Part shown: one piece after another, positions 1-14,669 of the stretch | How the letters are laid out: every line of letters begins with the position of its first letter | Numbering within the stretch: the stretch's first letter is position 1 | From: Echiichthys vipera | Taxonomy: Eukaryota; Chordata; Actinopteri; Perciformes; Trachinidae | DNA: 64,000 nt | Reading direction: 5' to 3' | Assembly: GCA_963691815.1 (NCBI GenBank) | Contig: OY829650.1 | Coordinates: forward strand, 14,278,909 to 14,342,908 | Made by a program: the position numbers and the translations under genes | Notes under the pieces: model-generated | Seen by the model: the letters and a program-made list of their open reading frames with translations, nothing else | Database searches by the model: none | Told to the model about the DNA's origin: nothing

Positions 1-760
1 TTCGCAGCCGAGTGTGAAACGGCTGGGATGAGGATCAGCATCTCTAAATCTGAGGCCATGGCTCTTAGCAGGAAACCGGTGGATTGCTTACTCCAGGTAG
101 GGAATGAGTCCTTACCCCAAGTGAAGGAGTTCAAGTACCTCGGGATCATGTTCACGAGTGAGGGGACGATGGAGCGTGAGTTTGGCCGGAGAATCGGAGC
201 AGCGGGGGCGGTGTTGCAGTCGCTCTACCGCACCGTTGTGACGAAAAGAGAGCTGAGCCGGAAGGCAAAGCTCTCGATCTACCGGTCAATCTTCGTTCCT
301 ACCCTCACCTATGGTCATGAAAGTTGGGTCATGACCGAAAGAACGAGGTCGCGGGTACAAGCGGCCGAAATGGGTTTTCTCAGGAGGGTGGCTGGAGTCT
401 CCCTTAGAGATAGGGTGAGAAGTTCAGCCATCCGTGAGGAACTTGGAGTAGAGCCGCTGCTCCTTAGCGTTGAAAGGAGCCAGTTGAGGTGGTTCGGGCA
501 TCTAGTAAGGATGCCCCCTGGGCGCCTCCCTAGAGAGGTGTTCCAGGCACGTCCAGCTGGGAGGAGGCCTCGGGGAAGACCCAGGACTAGGTGGAGAGAT
601 TATATCTCCACACTGGCCTGGGAACGCCTCGGGATCCCCCAGTTAGAGCTGGTTAATGTGGCCCGGGAAAGGGAAGTTTGGGGTCCCCTGCTAAAGCTGC
701 TGCCCCCGCGACCCGACCCCGGATAAGCGGATGAAGATGAGATGAGATGAGATGAGACAA
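1..760 (+). mobile_element. Non-LTR retrotransposon 3' end (LINE RT C-terminal part plus tail)
   Basis: An open frame at 28-726 (232 codons to a TAA) encodes the C-terminal end of an APE-type non-LTR reverse transcriptase ORF2. Visible hallmarks are a YLG-type strand (FKYLGIMFTSEG), the YGHESW segment, the QLRWFGHLVRMP motif, and the basic stretch GRRPRGRPRTRWRDYI before the stop. The 5' part lies outside the window. After the stop comes GGATAAGCGGATGAAGATGA and then tandem GATGA units, a typical short-repeat LINE tail. The frame has no internal stops, so the copy may be young. The clade (RTE, Rex or L2-like) is not resolved by eye. Confidence 0.88.
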
Positions 761-1119
761 ACTCCTTAACACCTCTCTAAATCATTTAAACAAAAACTGA
801 GCATCCTAACAGTCATGAAAGTATCATTTGTTGAAGGACTGTTGTATTAGATTTAATTAGTTTTAGCTAGGAGTGTCTTTTCTTATTTAGCTCATTTTCT
901 CCCAATTGCTCTCATTGTTTGCCTTTACAGCACACTTTTTTTCTTGAACCTAAATATTTAAAGTAATTAAGTCCAATTATTATTTGGTGAAGCCACTGAC
1001 AAAACACCTCACCTCTGCCCCTCAGCTATGCCTGTAATTAAGCATCAGTGGATCTTTACAATCAAGGTTCTCCTACGGCAAACACTCTGCTCGATCACTT
1101 TAAGAATGATAGATGTGAC

Positions 1120-1120
<1 letters not shown>

Positions 1121-1155
<35 letters not shown>

Positions 1156-1193
1156 TGTCTGTGTGTGTGTGTGTGTGAGTGTGTGCGTGTGTG
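1121..1193. repeat. (GT)n microsatellite, interrupted
   Basis: Dinucleotide GT run with short interruptions (GTCTGTCT, GAGTGTGC). Confidence 0.95.
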
Positions 1194-1468
1194 TTTACTT
1201 TAATAATTGGAAGCTGAACAATGATGTAAAAGGGAAACTTATTTCTATAAAGGAGTTGTTTAACATGACTGATAGTGGCTGGTAGTTTTAAGTACAGATG
1301 TCTCCACTGGGAAAATCTTTATCTCCATAAAAAGCTTTCGAATTGTCTCCACACATGCACACACACAAGCACAAATGCAAATCTTATCCATCACACTTAA
1401 AGGCACAGCTATAATTAATTATAATGCACACAAACACATCAACACCATTTGGGACCTCTTCGCTCCAT

Positions 1469-1572
<104 letters not shown>

Positions 1573-1888
1573 CAGCTAAGCCAACAATATATGACCTGAA
1601 ATAGTAGCGTGACAGCAGAGCAGCTTCTTGGCCTTGTGTGACAGTCTGTGCCATTAGCTGCACAGCGAAACAAACAAAACCATCCCTTTCTTCTCTCATT
1701 TATTACAGACCTGTGGGTCTCCGGAGCCCTGCGAGGGGAGAATAAAGAAGACTTTAACTCAGTCAGCTACCGGTGCTGCACAAACACCAGTCAGTCAGTC
1801 ATAATTCCTCGATCTGTTTTTTTGGGACTGAACAGGACTACGGATGAAGTAGCCTTTTATTGCGCTGAGTGAGTTTGAGGGGTGAGAA

Positions 1889-2881
1889 ATGGAGCCAACG
1901 GAGCAGAGAAATGGCAGAGGAAAGAGAAACATTACAGAGGTAAATTTCAGAAAAAATAAATACTTTAGCTCATCAGAAGAAAGGTCACTCTTATTTTATC
2001 TCACTATCTTATAGTGTATATTACATTCTAACCAGTGATGGAAAGTAACTTAGCACATTTACTCAAGTGCTGTACTTTGATTGAGTATTTCCATTTTCTG
2101 CTACTTTTACTTGACAGCAATTCAGTGGTTACTATTGTAGCCCTTAGTAATAACTTGAGTTACTTTGCAGATTCAGATTAATAATACTGAATGAAATCTA
2201 CAAAGATATGCTTGTTTATTGTGATTATTATTATGTTAAATTGCATATGTAAAATTAAAGTAAACTGTACAAATCAATGCATCAATATCCGTCATCCAAT
2301 GATAAACATTATTCTGGAATGGCCAATTCTGCATAGTGCAAACTATTGTACTTAAAGATTATTTTGAACAATTTTCAACAGTCACTTGGATGGCTTTTAA
2401 TTTTAACAGAAACTTTCCACTATGTGTATATATATATGCACACACATAAATACACACTATATATACTTTTGTTTATTGTACTTCTTCCTCCACTGTATTA
2501 GACATTATATAGTTATAACAGATATGGAGGAAACGGTAGGACACCAGAAGAGAACAGAGAATTTTAGTGTTGTTTTTTTTTGTGAGTGTTGTTAGGTCTG
2601 CATGGATGGTGCCATCAGGTGGCTGAAACATGTCAACACACTAAAAGTAAAACATTTTTTTAAATTTAGTCCTGGCCTGAGTGCATCTTAATTGTATGGA
2701 CGGGCCACACACTGCACATCTCTCTCTCTCTCTCTTTCAGGTGGCCGAATCCGTCAAAGTGCTTCCTGTGTCAGCCAAATGGAAGGTGGACCCTGAGGAC
2801 ATGCTTGGCATCGTTGGTATTGTGAGCACAGTTCTCAACCTGCTGATAGTGGTGTTAGTGTATATCTACACACCCATCTGA
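1889..2881 (+). CDS. TUNAR-like single-pass membrane microprotein (63 aa, two coding exons)
   Basis: Exon 1 codes at 1889-1939 (ATG with purine at -3 and G at +4, in-frame TGA two codons upstream) and reads MEPTEQRNGRGKRNITE. The donor gtaaat follows. Exon 2 codes at 2741-2881 after a strong (CT)n-ttcag acceptor, same phase (0). The product is a basic N-terminus, a linker KWKVDPED, and a C-terminal hydrophobic helix of about 20 residues ending NLLIVVLVYIYTPI-stop. The last 26 residues align without gaps to vertebrate TUNAR (remembered ending NLIVIIFVYIYTTL) at about 12 identities, including the LNL core and the YIYT tail. TUNAR is an ER microprotein reported to bind SERCA2 and tune calcium in neural cells. 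A similar role here is inference. It could be tunar itself or, from its neighbours, an ohnologue. The 5' UTR may begin at the acceptor at 1708. Confidence 0.78.
2033..2165. repeat. Dispersed teleost repeat in the TUNAR-like intron
   Basis: Begins CAGTGATGGAAAGTAAC and continues with threads of ACTCAAGT and GAGTATTTCCATTTTCTGCTACTTTTACTT. This is the recognisable consensus of an abundant fish interspersed repeat, probably a non-autonomous DNA element. Its ends are not well defined. Confidence 0.55.
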
Positions 2882-3289
2882 CATGCCTACACACAGACTG
2901 GATTTATGGGGAAGCTGTCCACTGGTGGATGGGATGGGCAGGTGTAGAAATGGGACATCACCTAATTTTTGAATGGATGGAAGGACAACCAGAAGGAAGA
3001 GACAGGGTGATTTGAAAACAGGACTGTTTTAGTAATGAGACATGCCAATCGGTAGCATTCTCTTATGCTGTTTGTGTTGAGGATAATTTACTGGCATTAA
3101 AGTCTTATATTACCAACTTTTGCAGTAATAGCATGAGGTGAGATGTTTTACCAATACTCAGCAAATTGTATGTTGTTGATTTTCCGTGAGTTAACAAACT
3201 TTGAACATGACATAGTACCGCAAATTCTGTCTGCACTATGTATTTAATATATGTATTGTATTTTTGTGTGTTTGATGCTATTTTTTGAA

Positions 3290-3295
3290 AATAAA
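3290..3295 (+). promoter_or_regulatory. Polyadenylation signal of the TUNAR-like gene
   Basis: AATAAA lies 409 bases after the stop at 2881, on the coding strand. It predicts a short 3' UTR of about 430 bases. bloc1s3 ends from the opposite strand 600 bases further on. Confidence 0.6.
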
Positions 3296-3920
3296 TTTTA
3301 GAAACAATGGAGCTCACATCACAAAATTCTTCAGAATCATTTCAGTTCTCTCCGCCTTTACGTTCATCAAAGCAACATCTCTGAACCATCAAGACAGCAG
3401 CTACGGCCTCTGTTTTTGATACCAGCCATCACATTTAGAAACATTTAACAGCATTCAAGTTTCCAACAAAAGCAGTTTATATTAATTAGTTACATTCATC
3501 TTAGAATTCATGTTCAACAATCTTTGACCTATCACACAGGACGAGAAAACACTTAAGCTAGAAAAGAATATGCCTTGTAAAAAGCACTGTCCAATGGTTT
3601 AAGGGATTGTGTTGTGTTATATTTATCTTTACAAAGAACTGCAGGGAAAAAACCTATATTGTCACTAAATTCTTATGTAAAATTAAAATGTGTAACCATG
3701 AAAGACAGTTGCAAAACAGTGAATGACAGAACAACATCACTTTAGAGAATCAGAGACAGAGAAAGAATCTTGAGAGACAAAAACATATACAATGTGTGAC
3801 GTGTTAATATGCTTGTTCATATGCATAGGCATTGTTTGTAAACAGTGAAGTAAAGCTATCCCGCTATTTTATCTAGTTGATATTTAAAGGAAAATATAGC
3901 CATAGTGATATATTGTTTCA

Positions 3921-5558
3921 TTAAGGTACAGGAGTATTATGATTATTTGGACTATTAATGTTAATATCAGGCAGTATTTGATAGCTGGTAATGATGTCAA
4001 TCTTCTCGGACACAGCCTTCAGGTCATCCAGGATTAATCTGATGCTGTGGGAGGCATTGATGATGGCACTCTGTGAAGTATTCAGCTGAGCTGTTGCACT
4101 GTGTACCTTTCGCAAAAACAAGAGTCAAAGTGTCAAACTGCAGCCACAAAACTATTGAAATGAAGGCATTACAACCACAGCCAATTGGCTATGTCAAGAT
4201 GCTTAACAATAAGGGGTTTTGAGTCAAAGACATCCACATACCTCTCTACTGGCGCTGCCATAAACCTGACGCAGTGTCTGTCCCACGTCGGAAAACAGTC
4301 GGCTGTTAGATTCCTGCAGCTTCTGTTGTAAAAGGGTGTCACCTGGAAACAGAATTACATACTGAAATAACTAATCCTCCATTTCATTGTTCACTTATCC
4401 ATTTGTTCAAAGCCATCCACAACACTGAAATACACTGGTCAAAATTGATAATTTATCAATGCAACTACAACTATCACTCCACAATGTACAATCTTATATA
4501 GGGATTCCCATATTTTCGATTACTAGATATGTTTTAGGATGATGAGCAGTTTACAGTTGACCACGGAGGCTCATTTGTGACCTTTGTGATGATAGACTCT
4601 GACCTCAAATGTTCAGTTACCAGATCTCTCAGAGTTTTCAACCACATCTCAAAAGCACCAGGTTTAGTCAATGAATGAAGCTGCACCCCCATTCATAGAT
4701 TAATTCACGACTGTGGCTCAGAGTCAGAGTGGGTCGTCCTCCATTCGAGAGATTGGCGGTTCGATCCCCACCTCCCCCGGTCCACATGTCGAAGTGTCCT
4801 TGGGCAAGACACTGAACCCCGAATTGTTCCCCGTGCTGCGCATGGGTGTGTAAATGTGGTGTGAATGGTTAGATTAGATTAGATGGTATGTAGATGATCA
4901 CTGCCATCAGTGTGAATGTCTGTGTGAATGGGTGAATGTGACAAACACTGTGAAAGCGCCTTGAGTAGTCAGAAGACTAGAAAGGCGCTATATTAGTACA
5001 AGTCCATTGACCATTTACCATTCATGTATACAGCCAGATGACGCACTGTAAATGATCCTCTCAGTTAAGAACATTATGTTACACGGTAAGTTTCATAGTT
5101 GGAATATTTATTATTCTAATTATGACATTGCTAAATGACATTCCTCACCTTGTGGCCTGTGTGTGGGACTCGGCCTGTCTTCCACTATCGACTGTATATC
5201 AGGATGGTCTCTAACTACGATAAGGGGAGGAAGGTCTCTCCTGAGTATCTGAGCGCCCTCCTGGCTCAGTGAGGAGGCTCGGTCCGCCTGCTCCTCCTCA
5301 CCCTCACTGTCTGTTTCAGACGCCTCCCCGGGAACCTGGCAGCATCCAAGGCAAAGCAGATTGTAGATTCATTATGGGGGGTGGGGCGTGGAGATATTGG
5401 TTGATACTTTTGAACTATTTAGATCTCTATCACTCAAGACACACCTTGGCCCCGGCTGTGGCAGTTTGGGGAGCAGGCATGGAGGTGAGGTAGACTTCAT
5501 CATCAGAGTCTGTCTCAGAGGCCTCCCCCTGCACCACTATCTGGTACCCGCTGGACAT
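3921..5558 (-). CDS. bloc1s3: BLOC-1 subunit 3 (four coding exons, 195 aa)
   Basis: BLOC-1 subunit needed for biogenesis of lysosome-related organelles such as melanosomes. Coding exons on the minus strand are 5558-5445 (38 codons, MSSGYQIVVQGEASETDS...), 5335-5149, 4342-4242 and 4106-3921, all with GT-AG junctions and consistent phases (0, 1, 0). The product has two acidic GEASETDS motifs (about residues 11-18 and 41-48), a DLPPLIVVRD segment, then the C-terminal coiled region with LLQQKLQESNSRL and ASHSIRLILDDLKAVSEKID, ending near LLPDI-like ILPDINI. All of these match landmarks of human BLOC1S3 (202 aa). As I recall, the human coding sequence is in one exon, so the four-exon form is notable. 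The start-codon exon begins two bases before the ATG after a TG-rich acceptor, so a noncoding first exon is likely. It is head-to-head with trappc6a. Confidence 0.93.
4709..5025 (+). mobile_element. tRNA-derived SINE, copy 1 (bloc1s3 intron)
   Basis: The head TGGCTCAGAGTCAGAGTGG resembles a pol III A box, and GGTTCGATCCCC at 4758-4769 is a canonical B box. The body includes the fish-wide segment TGTCCTTGGGCAAGACACTG and the tail AAAGCGCCTTGAGTAGTCAG. A second copy, in the opposite orientation, is at 31035-31325. It sits in the bloc1s3 intron between coding exons 2 and 3, antisense to the gene. Confidence 0.88.
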
Positions 5559-7832
<2,274 letters not shown>

Positions 7833-7837
7833 CAGGA

Positions 7838-9523
7838 ATGGCAGACGAGTCTCTGTTTGACTTTCTCCACATGGAGATCGTGTCACACATATACAAGGAG
7901 CAACAATCCAGTAAAGGAGAGATGGATAACAAGGTGTGTTCAATTCAATTTCCTTAGCCTTGAGTTACGCTGTGGTCTGTTATCACCTTGCAAATTCTAG
8001 GGAGTATTTGGGCTAGGTGTTCTCACAGATCATTAATTTATTAGTTCATTTACATTATTTATTTCCTATGGTGAATATATACATGTGTAAATATTTATAT
8101 TTTCTTTTTTTGTGGTGTGTATATTCATATGTAGCAAATTGTGTTAATGTGTTAAAGATAAGCTGATATAAATGTGAAGTCATGCTTTATGATTATTATT
8201 ATTATATAGTAGTGGAAAAGGATTGAATAGGCTTTTGCATCTTAAGTTGTTAGTTAATATTCCTTTTCAGACAGGTTAAGTTAATATTGTGTTTTTGTTC
8301 CTTTAGCTTTATTATATATATATTCTTTTTTTCATTATACATGTTCGAAATTAATCATTCATTCATTCATTCAATAATGCTAGCTGTTTAGCGCATATTT
8401 GTAAATAGACACCCTGACAATCACTCTGATCTTGTGTTTCTCTTTCTCACCAGCTTCAGAATTCAGCTCACCGTTACATTATAACATTGTTGCTTTTGCA
8501 TGACACACCTCACTCATACACATAATTAACTGCTTGAATTTCTTCTCTTCAGGACAGAGCTATCTGTGTTTCTGTCCTTGAAAGCATGGGATTCAGGGTG
8601 GGACAAGGACTCATCGAGAGGTAGACGAACATATTATGCACTTGCAACGTTAAATGCTGTGTGATATGCAGCATCGCTTAGGTTACATGCCTATGTTGAT
8701 GTTTGCTCTGTCTAGGTTGACCAAGGACTCTCCCAGCTTCAAGGATGAGTTGGATGTAATGAAGTTTGTCTGTAAAGACTTCTGGACGAAGGTGTTCAGG
8801 AGGCAGGTGGACAACCTCAGAACAAACCACCAGGTAAAATATAAGTTTAGAGTATTCCACCAACAGGAATGCCTATCTCTTATCTGAAAATGTGATTTAG
8901 TTTATGATAGATATCACAGATCATTATAAGAAGAGCTTAGAGAATCTTAATCTTCAGGAAAACTCAATTAATATCATATATTACTTACATCGGCTCTGAT
9001 TTATATACTATACTATACATGCATTTGTTTTCTGCCCTAGGGTACCTACGTCCTGCAGGACAACAAGTTTTCTTTGCTGACTCAGCTTTCCAGTGGAAAA
9101 CAGTACCTGGATCAAGCTCCTAAGGTTACTATACTTCTGTCTCTAGAAGTATGCCCTTAAGGCTTTGTTAATATGCATACAGCCAAAGAAATCAGAATCC
9201 ATATCATTTTAGTTCATTCAAATTTGTGTGTTTTTTCTCAGTACCTCGCTTTTTCATGTGGCGTGGTGAGAGGAGCTCTGTCTAATCTTGGTCTGGACAG
9301 CGTGGTGACAGCCGAGGTTTCTGTTATGCCATCCTGTAAGTACCATCAGAATACCAATCTATGTCTCTATTGTTAGAAACAGCAAGATGACATAACATGT
9401 TTCTTTCAGTAATATACTTAAAGAAAAAAAACTGATACGTCTTTTATTGTCCAAACTAATGGTTCACCTCCCCTTCATTTTGTTTTGCCAGGTAAGTTCC
9501 AGGTGGTGGTCCAGAAGTTGTGA
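7838..9523 (+). CDS. trappc6a: TRAPP complex subunit 6 (TRAPPC6A-like, six coding exons, 163 aa)
   Basis: Bet3-family subunit of the TRAPP tethering complex acting in ER-to-Golgi and Golgi traffic. Coding exons are 7838-7933, 8553-8620, 8716-8833, 9041-9124, 9242-9335 and 9492-9523, all GT-AG, 492 nt including the stop. Family landmarks are SVLESMGFRVGQGLIER, DELDVMKFVCKDFWTKVF, DNLRTNHQGTYVLQDNKF, YLAFSCGVVRGALSNLG and the C-terminus CKFQVVVQKL. Human TRAPPC6A and 6B are 159 and 158 aa. NHQGTYV, ELDV and FQVV favour 6A over 6B, and adjacency to bloc1s3 supports this. Zebrafish databases may call it trappc6bl. The ATG lies two bases after a (GT)n-cag acceptor. The last exon begins GTAAGT directly after cag, so its acceptor also looks like a donor. 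Confidence 0.93.
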
Positions 9524-9854
9524 TCTAGTCTTCTCTGCTACCATGGTGCTGACGAGCAGGGCCGTGTGGGGTTCTGTTAATCCTAAGGAGAGGATAGTAG
9601 TTCCTGTAAACCACAGAGGGAATCACACACTACCCCGATTTCCACGTCTGCTGACTACCAGCTACCCCTATAGGGCAATTTAGCCCGGGCTAAGCTTTTA
9701 CTTCCTCGCAATAAGTTTTATTTATTTTGCGTTTTAATGATTTTGTTGAGTTTATTTTCCATTTAAGTGAAACGATGTATAATGTTCTCGAGTCTGGTTT
9801 TCTTTAAATATGCGGGGCCTGGCCCGGGTTGACACCACTTGACCGAGATTTGAA

Positions 9855-9860
9855 AATAAA
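9855..9860 (+). promoter_or_regulatory. Polyadenylation signal of trappc6a
   Basis: AATAAA 332 bases after the trappc6a stop, followed by TATTGTGCC. It is the first such hexamer downstream on the coding strand. Confidence 0.6.
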
Positions 9861-12239
9861 TATTGTGCCGTCAGTGATGTGAATACAATAATGTGAATGT
9901 ATAGTAAATCACAAGGTTCTTTGTAGTGTGTTGCAGTGTTAAGTACCCATATTAAGAGGAATGACGAAGACATCCTTACTAAGAAATAATTGAAAATGTA
10001 AAAGAAATTAGGATACGACAACAACTGCCATACCATCTCTTTTAGCATTAGATTCATTATTCAATACATTTTTCTACAGACACACAGAATCTGTGTTAGC
10101 TCCTGGTGCTTAGCTCTGCCTTGTAGCAGATTGCCTTTAGGAGCTCGGTCTATACTGGTGATCATTTAAATTTCATTTCATTTTTGAGCATCACTCTTTT
10201 CCTCTTTAGTGATAACACATTTCAGAGTTGACGACTCAAACTGGGTTTACAGATTATTATTATTTTTTTGTACCAAATGTGATTTTTTTTTGTCCTTTTG
10301 TACAGCATTAATATATGTACTATTGAGATTTTCTGAGCATATAGTAAGTGCAAATATGACAGAATCGTGCTGTATGGCTTTGAAATCATTTCACATGGAT
10401 TTCTGGGTTACATTTCTTATTAACACTATAGAAGTCTCCTCAAATATGAGATCTAAAATAGTTTAAAAACTGTATGTGCCGTTTGTTTTAATTCCCTTAT
10501 TTTCTCAACATAACATTTTCTCTAAATGAAATAATAATGTTGTGACACAGACACCGCAGAAACAACGCCTGTTGAACAAGAAGAGACAACATAATTGATA
10601 CAGTGATAAAGAAATCCACCTCTCTCGTAGTTGATGTTACCTCTTTGTGCCACTAGAGGGAGACATAAAGCTGTGATTATGTTCATGTCTGAGGCTTTAC
10701 CAGTTCTATCCGGTGTCTGCTTGTCTGTTCTACCTTTTATTTCTCTCAAATCTATAGCTTATCTTTCAGATGTACTCCTAGTGTTTGTCTGGGATTAAAA
10801 GAACGCAACACACTCGGTTGTGCAGTGCCATGAAAAACACCACTTTGTAAAAAATCTATAAAATAAATACATTTTTTTAAATGTTTGCCATCACTATTTA
10901 TTCCATTAATTATTCAAATATTTGCTATTGATACAAGTAACCAGTGTTTACACAGGATGTGCCTATACTCTTTGCATATTCTATTTTGCATCTATGGTAT
11001 TTTAATTCATAAAAATTATCAAACATTTCTCACATTGACGTAAATAATGTTCCAAAAATTATGCCAAGATTACAATAATTGTTCACACTTTTTCATGGCA
11101 CTGCAATGAACAAAATGCACATTAAAGAGAATTGTTGTTATAATAATTTTATGTTAATGTGTTACTTTACCTTTTCTCTTTTATTACTCCTCTGCATAAC
11201 AACACATGCATGTGCACCAGCAACAGCAGTTCCATTTCCCATAATCCCCCACTTAAGTTATTAATATTTCCTTCAGGTTGTTGATCCATATCATGAGCTT
11301 GGTATTGAGAAGTTATACTGTATGTGAGTGCACTGAACTTCTGAGATATTCAGTGTCAATGTTTTGTCCCAGAAGGCTTGAACTGTACCTTCAGTTTTCA
11401 AGAAAACCAATCTAGTTATTTGAGTTGCGTGTTAGTGTTTACAATAAGTCTATCCAAGTTCGGTCAGATCCATCATCAGTACTCTGTACAATATTTTACA
11501 CTTCAGAAAGAAACCCTCTGGATTTTCATTATAGTTACATTTTGGTATGACACCATTGACATTGCTGCTCTAGTTGATGGATTATGGTGCTCACTCTGCT
11601 TTTATTTTTGTCTCTGCTCTAATAAAGCATCCCTGACTATGTTCCTGTATATCCGACTGCCCTCGTGTGTAACAGGTCTTCACATGTAACTTTATCCATT
11701 TAATGTGCTCCAAATGGGTTTCTCGCTCAGTCTCCAGCCTGAAAAACAAGTGTCGATGTTGTTTTCCATATTTGCTTTTATTGCTGTGTTAACAGTATAT
11801 TAGACACAACATAGAAGTTGAATTTCAAGAAGAAATCTTTGCATCAGTATTTCATTGAATATTTGACACAATGGCTATTATACTATATGTCTGTAACAGG
11901 ACAGTTAATAGCATAGGGCAAAATCATGCTCATTAACCAACTGATGTGGAAAACTTGTCATGCACATACAGTATATAGACAATAAGGTTTATGCAATTGT
12001 CCACTAAATGTAGACGTTCATCATAGTTAAAACACTGCAGATAATAGACAGAAATATATACTGTTATAGCCAAAGTTTGACTGAAATAATGACAATGATG
12101 TACCATTTGTAAACTCCTGAAACAATGTGACCACATCTACACAAAATCTCTGTTACCACGGCATTGAAACAAGTCATCTGTTTGTTCATAAACCCCACCA
12201 TGAGGCATAAATTGTGGGAGGAGAGAAAGAGGATGTCTT

Positions 12240-12545
12240 GGAATTAAAGAGGCACTCCACCAATTTCCAGTCAGCCTGTGAAAACAGTTGTAAAATTGTG
12301 TCTGTGGCTCTTGAGGGAGAATTATATAGTTTGAGAAAAGAACCCTGGTTATGTCATCAGGGTAATTTTGGCTTGGATTTGGAGACCACAGATTCTTTTT
12401 TACAAAAAGCTTGAAATATGAACGGATGGTGTAGAGTTAGGGCAGGGGGAAGGGTCAATATAAGAGTTTCTATTGGTTGCATAATGGGAAGTGTAGGATC
12501 CAGTGTTTTTGGAGCTTGACCCATGCTGGAGATTAAAAGTCAGGA
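12240..12545. repeat. Possible dispersed repeat
   Basis: Contains AAAGAGGCACTCCACCAATTT and, further on, GGAGCTTGACCCATGCTGGAG. Both resemble consensus pieces of abundant fish interspersed repeats. Family and ends are uncertain. Confidence 0.4.
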
Positions 12546-14669
12546 AGCCTGGGCTTCTGCTCCAACAGTTTTGATCATTCTTTAAAAAAAAAAAAAATTA
12601 AAAAAGTAACTTAATGGAAGCACCAACTTCACGCTCTACCCAACTTCATGGGTAGAGTACAATACTTCATGGAAGCACAATACTACTCTTTAATATATTC
12701 TGAACTCCTTTATAACCCAATCTTTCGGATTAGAACTCAAATTGAGTTTTGTCCTTACTTCAGTATGTGTGCCCTTAAGACAAGAGTTCTTGAATGAGCT
12801 TAAGAGTTCAAGAAAAAAAAAAAAAGATCCCTGGTTATAAGTAGGCTGCCAATCTACCCCTGCTGATCAGCATTGTGCGTTGTAGGTGCGTTTTTTTAGA
12901 ACTTCTATTCAACTGTATAGTAAAATAAGAAACGCACCTGACTATAGCCCACCCTTTTGCACACTTGTTGCTTTCCGTTAAACACTGCTCAAATCCTCTC
13001 TGGAGAGAGGTAAAAAAAAAAGAACATAAAGGGGGATTAGAGAGAAAGCCTGGGATTTGTAGAAAGTCAGTGGAGGAGGAGAGGGTGCGATTGAGAGAGT
13101 GGGCAAGATGAAAATGAGACTGAGCGAATGAAGAGCATCTAGGAGGCTGGAAGGAATTGAAAAGTAGAAAATAAGTTTACAAGGGGAGTGGGGGAAGAGA
13201 GGATTCAGTGGACCTGTATCTAAATGTCTCAGAAACAGTATAGTGAGGGAATCTGGAGACTGGCTCAGCGGGGATAATGGGGAGAGTTCAGCAACAGCTG
13301 TTTAGTGCTCTACAGGGCTTCGCTCCCCTTCCTCCTGCTCTACCCTGCATCACAATATCACCAATACACTCCCCAAAGAGGAACGGTGAATGGAGGGAGG
13401 AGAGTAAAGGAGGAGGGGGATGTTCAGGGGCCAGAAGAAAGAAAGGAGTGTTGGGGGTGAGCAAGTAAAACCCGCATTCATTCTCTCAAATTGATGACTT
13501 GCTAAAATTCAGTAACAGTGTCCACACACACACAGACTGACTGAAGTCTTTTGTTGTGTAAGAAGTCGACAGAGTTCATTGATCTGCGTTATGGTTTCCT
13601 AAGAACTCCCCCAGTTTGTAGACACATATAAATTAAATCTCCAAATCGATTTTAAAGTCATTTTTTTTAACCCTGCCAATTTGGTGGTTGCCGTTAAAAT
13701 CAAATCAAATACTACAGTTGGGTTCAAAACAATCCAAGTCAAGTTGTAAACTGAGCCACATGTGGAGCTGCACAGCATCTACATACCCAACTAGAGCGGT
13801 CATGACTGTTAGTACTCATAGCCAGAGCCCCGGTGTGCAAACTGTACCATGACTTTCAGGGGGGCTCACTTTCTCTGTGACTCTTAGCTGCTAAACGTTC
13901 ATAGCTGCAAGCATGTTAGCATACTTATGTTATGTTTCCACATATGACATATATTAACCAGTTAATGACCACATAAAACCTCCTTACAGTTTTCAAAAAC
14001 TAAACATCACAGTATGATACAATACGGCCAACTAAAGCCGTTTTCACATATGAATCCTGGACGATGTCAGGAGGACTGGGTGCAGACATAAGCCCTATTT
14101 GGAAGGAATGAGTTTAAAGTGGGGACATAGGTTAAGGTCATTTTTACCAGGGGTTTTAGTCCTGTCCTAATGCACCATGTCAGAAATTATTCCGGAGAAT
14201 GTCAGTTAAAATTAAGGCGATTTTCACCTTCTGTAAAGGGGTCCGGGAAAAATACCTTGGGTAAAACTAGTCCCCTCTGAATACGACCCTCTGTAAACAT
14301 ATGTTGATATTCCGTCATATCCCCTCAATACGTAGTTTCCACATATTTTTTAGCATGAAAGCGCTTGAAAAAGCACTCCAATCCCTTATTTAGATAATCA
14401 GTTCTCTCCTTTAGTGGGGTGATGTAGTGCGTAAATCGAGTAACCCCTCCCACTCCCCGTAGAATACAGGGATTTCTTAATCCTGTGCAAATTGTCCATT
14501 TATATTACAGACGTCCTGAGGTAAGACTGTTTTACTCCACGTCCAAACATTAAACTAATCCCGTCTGAATAGGTCTTTAGCATGGAGTTTCACTTTCACA
14601 AATGCAGCACACAACAGGAGAAAACTGAAAGTAAACTCTGTCTCTTGTCATTCTTTGAATTTGTCTGAT

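Noticed and set aside
4709..4800. tRNA-like A and B boxes
   Set aside because: They belong to a SINE. No cloverleaf or anticodon arm can be drawn, and a second copy occurs at 31 kb.
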